DNA of 59,611 nucleotides, taken from assembly GCA_029237825.1 (NCBI GenBank), contig JAQZBQ010000003.1:230001-289611 (forward strand), given 5' to 3'. The notes under the pieces were generated by a model that saw nothing but the letters and a program-made list of their open reading frames with translations, had not been told where the DNA came from and did no database searches. The stretch comes from Bacteroidota bacterium (lineage in GTDB: Bacteria > Bacteroidota > Bacteroidia > B-17B0 > Aurantibacillaceae). Positions 9,159-15,682 of this stretch are shown here, one piece after another (the stretch's first letter is position 1; each line of letters starts with the position of its first letter). A program made the position numbers and the translations under genes.

Positions 9159-10586
9159 ATGGTTTTCTGTAGCATAACATTCCTGATCTATTTTCTGCCA
9201 ATTTTTCTTTTGGCCTATCATCTGGTTCCGGATAAATTTAAAAATGCATGCATCCTTATCTTCAGCATAATATTTTATGCATGGGGCGGACCAAAATTTA
9301 TTTTCGTCATTCTTGCAACGACCCTCGTAGATTTTTTACTAGTTGCCAGAATGGCGGAATCAAAAACGCAAAAAACCAAAAAGCTTCTACTCATTATTTC
9401 ATTGGTACTCAATCTCGGGTTATTATTTTATTTTAAATATTGCAATTTCTTTATTGAAAATATTAATGCTGTATTAGGGCTAGCCGGGATAAATGAAATT
9501 AGCTGGCTTAAAATTATTTTGCCTATTGGTATCTCATTCTACACGTTTGAAAGTGTTACCTATGTGGTTGACGTTTATCGCGGAGTACATAAACCTTTAA
9601 AAAACTTCTGGCATTATCAAACCTATATTTTATTATTTCCGAAATTAATAGCTGGTCCGATTGTTCGATACCATGATATTGCCGATCAAATCACAAATCG
9701 TGAAAAAAATTACACGGCAGACGTTAAATTAAGCGGTTTCTATACCTTTTGTATTGGTCTTGCTAAAAAAGTAATCATCGCAAATACTATCGGTTCACAG
9801 GCAGACGATGTATTTAAGCTTGATGCTCAACACTTGGATTCTGCCGCAGCCTGGACCGGCGCAATTGCTTACACATTCCAAATCTATTTTGATTTTAGCG
9901 GATACAGCGACATGGCAATTGGTTTGTGTAAAATAATGGGATTCCGAATTCCTGAAAATTTTAATAACCCGTATTTATCAACAAGTATTACTGAGTTCTG
10001 GCGTAGATGGCATATTACGCTCGGCACCTGGATGAAAAATTACCTTTACATTCCACTCGGTGGTAATAAGGTAAATTCGAATGCAAAGTTATACCGGAAT
10101 TTACTGGTGGTTTTTCTTTTTTCTGGCTTATGGCATGGTGCGGCCTGGACATTTGTATTCTGGGGTGCATACCATGGTTTTTTTCTGATTATTGAACGCT
10201 TATTTTTACTTAAAGTCTACGAAAAAATCGGAAAATTTATCTCCACACTGCTCACTTTTTTAGTGGTTGTTATTGGATGGGTATATTTTCGCGCAGAAAC
10301 CATGGCGCAGGCTAATCATATAGTGACTTCGATGTTTAGCTTTAATTTTGCGGATGGAAAATTCGCCCTGCATAATGATTTCTATTTCTCTCTAACTCTT
10401 GCCGCGTTTTTTGCTTTTTTTGCCTGTACAACCTTCACACAAAAACTGCAGGCAAAAGTATATGGTGAAAACCATACCGTGCAATCGAATTCAATTCTTT
10501 TATGTATATCGATAATATTATTCTACATATCGCTAAGCTACATTGCCGCGTTAGACTTTAACCCATTCATCTATTTCAGGTTCTAA
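9159..10586 (+). CDS. MBOAT-family O-acyltransferase (AlgI-like)
   Basis: 475 residues with about ten membrane segments. Family markers: LPIGISFYTFESVTYVVDVYRG, FPKLIAGPIVRY, YFDFSGYSDMAIGLCKIMGF, FWRRWHITLGTWMKNYLYIPLGG, and SGLWHGAAWTFVFWGAYHG, whose His is the MBOAT catalytic residue. It moves an acyl group, usually acetyl, across the inner membrane for modification of extracellular polysaccharide. The next gene, two bases downstream, is an AlgJ/AlgX-like partner, the standard pairing for polysaccharide O-acetylation. The acceptor polymer is unknown. Confidence 0.93.
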   Translation: MVFCSITFLIYFLPIFLLAYHLVPDKFKNACILIFSIIFYAWGGPKFIFVILATTLVDFLLVARMAESKTQKTKKLLLIISLVLNLGLLFYFKYCNFFIENINAVLGLAGINEISWLKIILPIGISFYTFESVTYVVDVYRGVHKPLKNFWHYQTYILLFPKLIAGPIVRYHDIADQITNREKNYTADVKLSGFYTFCIGLAKKVIIANTIGSQADDVFKLDAQHLDSAAAWTGAIAYTFQIYFDFSGYSDMAIGLCKIMGFRIPENFNNPYLSTSITEFWRRWHITLGTWMKNYLYIPLGGNKVNSNAKLYRNLLVVFLFSGLWHGAAWTFVFWGAYHGFFLIIERLFLLKVYEKIGKFISTLLTFLVVVIGWVYFRAETMAQANHIVTSMFSFNFADGKFALHNDFYFSLTLAAFFAFFACTTFTQKLQAKVYGENHTVQSNSILLCISIILFYISLSYIAALDFNPFIYFRF

Positions 10587-10588
10587 AA

Positions 10589-11908
10589 ATGAAAAAAAAG
10601 AAATACAACATATTTGTTTGGATAGCTTTTATTTCGATAGCCTTTCCGATGCTTGCTGGGTTTTTAAAAACCGACAATAAACCTGACTTAACCGGAATTG
10701 TCATTAACAATGTAAATCCGGATTCTTTATTGAAAAAAGATAAAAGCATGTGGTTTAGCGGAGAATACCAAGCATTGAAAGACGATTATAATAACGATCA
10801 CTGGGCTTTTAAAGAGAAATTTGTCAGGATGAATAATCAGTTTTATTTTGAAGCGTTTAACCAGATTCGGGTTAATTCATTTGTTCTGGGTACCGATAAT
10901 TATGTTTATAGCGAGAGTTATATATTTTCCGCGTTCGGCGATGATTTTATTGGTGAAGAAAGGGTTTTAACCAAATTACAAAAAGCGAAAGTAATACAGG
11001 ATTCACTTAAAAGAAAAGGAATTGATTTGTTGCTTGTATTTGCACCCGGAAAAGGCGAACACTGCATTGAACATATTGATAATAAATACAAACACAATCC
11101 TTCCCGCACAAATTATCAGGCATTTTTAGAACATTCTCAAAAGTTAGGGATCAATGTACTCGATTTGAAAGGTTATTTTCAGAAATTAAAACCTACAAGC
11201 CCTTACCCGCTTTTTCCCAAATTCGGTCATCATTGGAGTTATTATGGCGAATGCATTGCGGTAGATACCATTATTGGTTTTATAGAGAAACTTCATCATT
11301 GTGATATGCCCGACATAGCATGGAACAAAATCGAGGTAGTTGATAGTGCACGAAGCAGGGACGCCGATGTTCTCAAAAGCATGAATCTCTATAAAAATCC
11401 GAAACAGAATATGAAACTGGCATATCCTGATATTTTATTTGAACAAGACTCTACTAAAAACAAAACAAGGGTATTAACAATTTCTGATAGTTATTGGTAC
11501 GGACCGGTTTATATGGGTGTTGGACAAAATTGTTTTTCCGGAGGCCAATTCTGGTATTATTATAATAAGATCATTCCAAATCCAAGTCCGACAGAAAAAA
11601 TTGAGGTTTGGCAACTGGATTTAAAAGAAAGCATAGAAAGTAATGATGTGATAATGATTTTGTATTCTGACGGGAATTTACCAAATTTCTCCAATGCCTT
11701 CATCGATGATGCCTACGAGCTTTATACAAATCCAAAATCGTATGCGGCTCGTGTGGAAAGAAACAGAAACATCAGGCAATTTGAAAAACAGATTCGTGAG
11801 AAGCCCATTTTACTAAAAAAATCAACACGGAAATCCGAGGAACTACAAATACCTCTAGACTCAGCGATTAAACTCGACGCAATGAAGCTTGCCGGAATCT
11901 CGATTTGA
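10589..11908 (+). CDS. AlgJ/AlgX-like polysaccharide acetyltransferase partner
   Basis: 439 residues. One N-terminal membrane anchor or signal segment (about 10-30), then a periplasmic SGNH-like domain: LLLVFAPGKGEHCIEH, the FGHHWSYYGE segment matching the catalytic-region His/Trp block of AlgX/AlgJ proteins, and VLTISDSYW with the probable nucleophile Ser. It would take the acetyl group delivered by the adjacent MBOAT protein and place it on the exported polysaccharide. The gene starts two bases after the MBOAT stop. The assignment rests on motif and context. Confidence 0.8.
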   Translation: MKKKKYNIFVWIAFISIAFPMLAGFLKTDNKPDLTGIVINNVNPDSLLKKDKSMWFSGEYQALKDDYNNDHWAFKEKFVRMNNQFYFEAFNQIRVNSFVLGTDNYVYSESYIFSAFGDDFIGEERVLTKLQKAKVIQDSLKRKGIDLLLVFAPGKGEHCIEHIDNKYKHNPSRTNYQAFLEHSQKLGINVLDLKGYFQKLKPTSPYPLFPKFGHHWSYYGECIAVDTIIGFIEKLHHCDMPDIAWNKIEVVDSARSRDADVLKSMNLYKNPKQNMKLAYPDILFEQDSTKNKTRVLTISDSYWYGPVYMGVGQNCFSGGQFWYYYNKIIPNPSPTEKIEVWQLDLKESIESNDVIMILYSDGNLPNFSNAFIDDAYELYTNPKSYAARVERNRNIRQFEKQIREKPILLKKSTRKSEELQIPLDSAIKLDAMKLAGISI

Positions 11909-12018
11909 AATAATTAAAAAGTATTTCCAAATCATAGAGGATTAAAATCCGCTTTTGTGGTTATAATTTACAGCCACAGGATAACCGTCAGATAATTGAA
12001 AATTATTTTCCAAACGTA
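11909..12018. other. Intergenic, no gene seen
   Basis: Between the AlgJ-like stop and the tRNA terminator. It contains only a weak inverted repeat (GGTTAT about 11957 and ATAACC about 11981). Together with the terminator, tRNA and island edge it makes up the gene-free stretch 11909-12225. Confidence 0.5.
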
Positions 12019-12046
12019 AAAAAGCGAACCCTAAGGTTCGCTTTTT
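12019..12046. terminator. Bidirectional terminator at the left tRNA-Met
   Basis: AAAAAGCGAACC pairs perfectly with GGTTCGCTTTTT around the loop CTAA. On the minus strand it directly follows the tRNA; on the plus strand it follows the polysaccharide operon. Confidence 0.88.
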
Positions 12047-12048
12047 AT

Positions 12049-12123
12049 GTGCTCCCACCTGGAATCGAACCAGGCACCTACTGATTATGAGTCAGTTGCT
12101 CTAACCGAATGAGCTATAGGAGC
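12049..12123. repeat. Left 75-bp attachment-type direct repeat
   Basis: Identical to 22738-22812. Identity ends at 12048/22737 on the left and 12124/22813 on the right, so the repeat is the tRNA gene plus one base. Confidence 0.9.
12050..12123 (-). tRNA. tRNA-Met (CAT), left copy
   Basis: 74 bases on the minus strand, GCTCCTATAGCTC at the 5' end and GGGAGCA at the 3' end. The 7-bp acceptor stem pairs with one G-U, the anticodon loop is CTCATAA (anticodon CAT), and the T arm is CCTGG-TTCGATT-CCAGG. CCA is not encoded. Elongator Met is likely; a lysidine-type Ile2 tRNA also has CAT and cannot be excluded. Its 5' flank is island DNA and shows no good promoter, so this copy may be silent. Confidence 0.92.
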
Positions 12124-12163
12124 GATAAGGACCTCAGCTGTAAAGTTAACATTTTGTTCTGCG

Positions 12164-12171
12164 ATTTGCAC
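12164..12171 (+). promoter_or_regulatory. Candidate recombinase arm site, left end
   Basis: ATTTGCAC, 41 bases inside the left repeat. The same octamer occurs near the right end at 22646-22653. A role in integrase or accessory-factor binding is inference. Confidence 0.25.
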
Positions 12172-12225
12172 TTTTTTTGCCTGTGAAAGCTTGGTTTATA
12201 CTTTTGTGTTTTACTCAAAGGTCTC

Positions 12226-12717
12226 TCAACGAGGTAGGAAAAGTACTTTGTTTCTACCTATACCGTAGCCTGCAAGAGTCTCCCTAATGCGATTTAAAGC
12301 CAGGTTACTGTTTACGACTTCGATCGGAATCACTAGGATGTGGTCTACTATCTGCAGGTTTCCAACTGAACCATTACCATTGCTCGCTAGCTCATTCTCT
12401 AAAGCTACTTGAAGAGGGATTGTAAAGGTTGCAAACTGCTCTGCTGTAGGAGGTATGGATATCTTGCCATCAACCCTGATGTTTACTCTGAAGAAACTTG
12501 TTTCAGGATGGTAAGAAAACGCCCCTCTGATCCTGCTGGTAAACGAGTGATAAAAGTCTATGGCCTGCTCATAACTTGCAAAGCTTTTAACCCTTGAACC
12601 AAGACTTGCCCCAACCCAACCCCAGGTTATTGTTACTGAGTTTTTGTCTAAGATAGATGCTTGCCAAAAAGCAGTCCCTCTCTCTTGTTTTCTGTAAAGT
12701 GTTGTGTGTGTTTTCAT
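12226..12717 (-). CDS. WGR-domain protein
   Basis: 163 residues. Residues 1-75 fit the WGR domain: an opening strand LYRKQERGTAFWQASI, the signature at 32-36 (here WGWVG, so the Arg of Trp-Gly-Arg is Trp34), then KSFASYEQAIDFYHSF, the usual helix with Phe/Ala/Phe. WGR domains occur in PARP1/2/3, where they contact DNA at strand breaks, and in stand-alone bacterial proteins of unclear role. Residues 85-163 form a second part (SFFRVNIRVDGKISIPPTAEQF...) that I do not recognise. It is divergent from the RES gene, 63 bases between starts. The pairing hints at a joint function, unproven. Confidence 0.8.
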   Translation of the reverse strand: MKTHTTLYRKQERGTAFWQASILDKNSVTITWGWVGASLGSRVKSFASYEQAIDFYHSFTSRIRGAFSYHPETSFFRVNIRVDGKISIPPTAEQFATFTIPLQVALENELASNGNGSVGNLQIVDHILVIPIEVVNSNLALNRIRETLAGYGIGRNKVLFLPR

Positions 12718-12733
12718 AAGTTTTTACAAGTGG

Positions 12734-12761
12734 AAGGGGTTAGAACTATATGCGACCCCTT
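12734..12761. promoter_or_regulatory. Inverted repeat between the WGR and RES genes
   Basis: AAGGGGT and ACCCCTT, a perfect 7-bp inverted repeat with 14 bases between arms, centred in the 63-base divergent intergenic region. A candidate operator controlling both genes. Confidence 0.4.
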
Positions 12762-12780
12762 TACATCTTAACTTTATCCT

Positions 12781-14007
12781 ATGAATACGCTTAAAGATAA
12801 CACTAAGTATGTCTTCTTTTCAAAAGAAGAGATCGATTCGCAGTTCAACCAACTTCTTGTAGAAAGTGAGGGGGTTGAGTCTTATACAGAACTAGAAGAA
12901 CTTATGCGCAAGTGCTTCTATAATAAGGTTTTCTTTGCACAGAAGTTCGGCAGTAGCATGGGAACAATTAAGGTCTATCGTGTTACCACTTGTTACGACG
13001 GCTTTGATCCATTGAAAGTCTCCTCTTTCTCTTATCCTCCTAACCCTAAAAGAGGTAGGGCAAATCTTGCAGGACATCCAGTCTTTTACTGCTCTTTTAA
13101 CCCGACAATTTCATTACATGAGATGAAAGATAGTTTGAGTCCTGACAACGAATACTTTGTGTCAGTGTGGGAAATGAGTTTTTCAAACGAAACACTTGCC
13201 CATCCTATTCTCTACAACTCGATCACTGGTTGCTCTGACTTTCACATGGCAGGTTTGGCTCAACACCAGATGGATCGCTTCCTTTCTGATGTTGCCCTGG
13301 GTCCTGTTACCGATCAAGAAAAGGCTAGTCTCCGGCATCTGCTAACCAAACTTGGAGACTTGTTTACTTTGCCATCAGAGAATCATTATAACTTAACATC
13401 AGCGTACGCTCACAGTTTACTGTATGAAGCCAAGAAGAAAGGTTACGACTTCAGAATACTCATGTATCCATCCGTTACCTCAGGTCACAAAGGCGCAAAC
13501 CTTGCAATACACCCTGACTTTGTTAATAGTAACATGATGGTTTTTAAAGGCGTGACTAAGATAAAAGTTAAAGATGCGTCAGAGGAAGGTATGAGTGTTA
13601 CTTTTTCCGATATAGGTAGGGCAACAGGAACAGGTGAAGTCGAATGGTTTCATCCTGCTATTTCCTCTGTTGAGATAGCATACCATGACTTCGAGTTACA
13701 CACTGATGATGGGTTAGTAACTCGAGGATTTGATGCTTTGAACATGAAAGTTTGTGGCAGTGAACAAACTGTAGCTATGCTATTCGAAGAAGTTTTTGAG
13801 AAGGAGAAGACTAAGCTTCCACGGCAAGAAGCCAATATCGATGAGTTCTCGTTTGAACTAATGCAATATCAAAATGAAGCCACCACTACTCAGGAGTTTA
13901 TACCAGGAGTAAAAGTTGAGACGAATGAAGGTGTCAGAGATATTGCGAAACTTGTCGCTTACATTAGATATACCGAGACCTATCAAAAGAGTAGCTGCTA
14001 CTTATGA
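12781..14007 (+). CDS. RES-domain protein (predicted NAD-consuming toxin fold)
   Basis: 408 residues, much longer than stand-alone RES toxins (about 150-230). The RES core starts near residue 64: YRV with Arg67, SSFSYPP, GRANLAGHPVFY with Arg93 and Tyr103, and ISLHEM with Glu114. These match the Arg-Arg-Tyr-Glu set of RES proteins, an ADP-ribosyltransferase-like fold; known members (MbcT, ParT) degrade NAD+ or ADP-ribosylate a target. Residues 1-60 and about 260-408 are extra and unrecognised. A typical RES toxin is preceded by an XRE/COG5642 antitoxin; here the neighbour is instead a divergent WGR gene. Its 3' end overlaps the convergent lipoprotein gene by 10 bases. Confidence 0.8.
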   Translation: MNTLKDNTKYVFFSKEEIDSQFNQLLVESEGVESYTELEELMRKCFYNKVFFAQKFGSSMGTIKVYRVTTCYDGFDPLKVSSFSYPPNPKRGRANLAGHPVFYCSFNPTISLHEMKDSLSPDNEYFVSVWEMSFSNETLAHPILYNSITGCSDFHMAGLAQHQMDRFLSDVALGPVTDQEKASLRHLLTKLGDLFTLPSENHYNLTSAYAHSLLYEAKKKGYDFRILMYPSVTSGHKGANLAIHPDFVNSNMMVFKGVTKIKVKDASEEGMSVTFSDIGRATGTGEVEWFHPAISSVEIAYHDFELHTDDGLVTRGFDALNMKVCGSEQTVAMLFEEVFEKEKTKLPRQEANIDEFSFELMQYQNEATTTQEFIPGVKVETNEGVRDIAKLVAYIRYTETYQKSSCYL

Positions 14008-14459
14008 AAGCTGTACTTAACAGCTGCCCCTGTCGTTAGAGAACCTGAGTAGTAGCAGAGAAAGTTTGCTGTCAATGAATCTATGCTATAGGTTGTGCTT
14101 TGTATGTATAACTTTCCTGATGTTGTCACCTCCCAATTGGTTGTTACATCGCTACCTGATGTTCCGTTTATGCACTCTTTGTACTGACTTAATGGTCCAG
14201 GTGTAGAGTTGAACTTGATGTGGTAAACGGCCGCATCGTTAAACGTGTATGTACCTCCAGGTCCAGGTATCAGCACACCATTGTTATATAACTCTTGCTT
14301 GTCATAAATCCAGTTACCTAGTAACGAAGTTTCTGTTGGACTTAAGGTCGTAGTGCTTGATGGTGCTGCTGGTGTTGATGGCTTACTGCTTTTCTTGCAT
14401 CCTAAAGATGCTACTAACATAATCATCCCCCAGAAGGATGCGATAGTTGATGCTTTCAT
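13998..14459 (-). CDS. Lipocalin-like predicted lipoprotein
   Basis: 153 residues. Lipoprotein signal peptide with lipobox ASLGC at about 17-21, a Ser/Pro/Thr linker, then LLGNWIYDKQELYNNG, the opening of the lipocalin-like domain common in Bacteroidota lipoproteins, and SQYKECINGTSG with a probable disulfide Cys. No enzyme activity is expected. It overlaps the RES gene end by 10 bases in convergent orientation, and its start faces the XRE gene across a 104-base region holding a perfect palindrome. It is a surface protein carried as island cargo. Confidence 0.72.
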   Translation of the reverse strand: MKASTIASFWGMIMLVASLGCKKSSKPSTPAAPSSTTTLSPTETSLLGNWIYDKQELYNNGVLIPGPGGTYTFNDAAVYHIKFNSTPGPLSQYKECINGTSGSDVTTNWEVTTSGKLYIQSTTYSIDSLTANFLCYYSGSLTTGAAVKYSFHK

Positions 14460-14516
14460 AATGGTTGGTTTAAGTGATTAGTAAGGACCCTCTAGTTATA
14501 CAAATATAGTAATATT

Positions 14517-14530
14517 CGTCATATATGACG
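14517..14530. promoter_or_regulatory. Perfect 14-bp palindrome, candidate operator of the XRE regulator
   Basis: CGTCATATATGACG reads the same on both strands. It lies between the divergent lipoprotein and XRE genes and overlaps a promoter-like TAATATTCG. Autoregulation by the XRE protein is the simplest reading. Confidence 0.5.
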
Positions 14531-14563
14531 AGATTGTTTTGTTGGTTACACTGACCTTTGAGT

Positions 14564-14791
14564 ATGCCCAAAGAGAAGGATATACTCGTACAGGTTGCTG
14601 ACATTATTAGCAAAAAAGCTAAAGCAAAGTATAAGTCCAATGTGGAGTTCGCTGATGTTTGTGGTATTCATGAGAGCAGCATCAGAAGGATACTTCAGGG
14701 TAAACAGAATATATCCATTAACGTATTGAAGCGTATCTGCGATGCTCTTGATACCAAACTTTCCGACTTACTAAAGGACTCAGGCAACTAA
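14564..14791 (+). CDS. Small XRE-family HTH regulator
   Basis: 75 residues from the ATG at 14564; a TTG two codons earlier (14558) is less likely. Residues 20-70 form a Cro/CI helix-turn-helix: VEFADVCGIHESSIRRILQGKQNISINVLKRICDAL, with the typical recognition helix and the following scaffold helix. The length is that of a bare DNA-binding domain without a sensor domain. It probably regulates its own promoter and the lipoprotein opposite through the palindrome at 14517. It could also serve as an antitoxin, but it is separated from the RES gene by the lipoprotein gene and lies on no common transcript with it. Confidence 0.82.
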   Translation: MPKEKDILVQVADIISKKAKAKYKSNVEFADVCGIHESSIRRILQGKQNISINVLKRICDALDTKLSDLLKDSGN

Positions 14792-14963
14792 CGAGGGGGG
14801 TTAATAGCTCTCGTTTTGTGCTTTTGCTCGCCGTTCTTGCGAGCGGAGGGTATTGTGGGAGCAAAGAAGCATGAAGCATGAATGCGGTTGCGACCTCTGT
14901 TGTATGTGTGGTATCATTACTATCTAATCTTCCTCTATCCGTACCACACATTAACTAACACAA

Positions 14964-15327
14964 AGGTATTTTCTTATCGTACCATGATAACGAGAAAATA
15001 CCTGCAGCAATACCCGACTACGCAGGCGAGCTGAAAAGTTGGTAACCGGTGGACTTCATGTTGCTGAAAGGAATGGAGTGAGGCTTACCCTGGGAAGTGA
15101 CGTAGGAATGTACCGGGCAAACGTAACGCAATGAGTGAAGCTACATGAAGGACAAGATAGGTTACCGCGACGAAAGCTCGTGAAACAAGCAAGAATCGGG
15201 ACAAACCCAAAGCCTGACGTAGGAAGGCAATATAGCTTTGCTTTGCATGCTCAGCTTAAACAAAGCATATGCTATATTGGTTTGGTACCGGTTATTGCGT
15301 TTCGCAAGCTAAGACGCACCTTATAAC
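14964..15327 (+). ncRNA. Candidate large structured RNA, class unknown
   Basis: Stems include AGGTATTTTC/GAAAATACCT with TTATC/GATAA inside it (14964-15003), GCCT/AGGC (15212-15228), AATATAGC/GCTATATT enclosing TGCTTTG/CAAAGCA (15229-15278), TTGCG/CGCAA (15296-15306) and GGTTAT/ATAACC. Purine-rich joining segments such as GACGAAAGCTCGTG and GGGACAAACCC recall domain I of group II introns, but no reverse transcriptase, no domain V and no intron 5' GTGCG was found. It could be an intron remnant or another large island-borne RNA. Strand is a guess from the purine-rich loops. Confidence 0.3.
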
Positions 15328-15332
15328 CTGAT

Positions 15333-15371
15333 AAAAAAAAAGAGTGCACCTACCTATAGTAAGTACACTCT
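15333..15371 (-). terminator. Intrinsic terminator for leftward transcription from the helicase gene
   Basis: On the minus strand AGAGTG...CACTCT with additional inner pairing is followed by T8 (A8 at 15333-15340 on the plus strand). It lies about 310 bases beyond the helicase stop and separates it from the candidate RNA region. Confidence 0.65.
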
Positions 15372-15682
15372 CCGGGTTCTTGAACACATCCTATAGGTTT
15401 AAACAACATATGATGTTTACCTTAAATGCACTCGCGTAGTAACCTGAGGGGGTTAGTTCCTAATACACAGAAATACTTTTAAAAAAAGTACCCGGGAGTA
15501 CCCCCTTTTTTGGATCCGGTACGGGGGGATAAAAAAGAGACTCATGCCATGCGCGATCACGCAACTTGTTCGCTTACCAAAAAAACATAGTTGATTGGAT
15601 AGCTATATACTGTCATAAAAACAGATACTGATATGCTTGATAACTTACCGAGGTTATGATAAGGCACATGTCGAAGCACCGC

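Larger units (their letters stand above)
14792..15682. other. 891-base gene-free region inside the island
   Basis: No credible coding sequence; the open frames present (for example 15135-15326) are basic and lack homology-like motifs. It contains many hairpins: GCTCGC/GCGAGC at 14826-14844, a 10-bp stem 14904-14913 with 14942-14951, a 15-bp bulged stem 14964-15003, a two-part stem 15229-15278 and GGTTAT/ATAACC about 15291-15327. From 15331 on there is a minus-strand terminator and low-complexity A- and C/G-tracts near the helicase gene's 3' end. See the separate ncRNA entry. Confidence 0.7.

Noticed and set aside
14558-14791. XRE-RES toxin-antitoxin pair (XRE gene with the RES gene at 12781)
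   Set aside because: The two are separated by the lipoprotein gene on the opposite strand and cannot form the usual two-gene operon; the XRE protein is a bare HTH without the COG5642 antitoxin part.
14718-14951. 77-residue minus-strand open frame
   Set aside because: Overlaps the XRE gene on the opposite strand, has no motif and runs into hairpins.
15135-15326. A 63-residue open frame within the hairpin-rich region
   Set aside because: Very basic, no recognisable motif, no ribosome-binding site, and it runs through strong stem structures; a by-product of the RNA-like sequence.
15480-15540. Possible replication origin in GC/AT-tract region
   Set aside because: Only short C/G-tracts and A-tracts are seen; no iterons or DnaA-box cluster.
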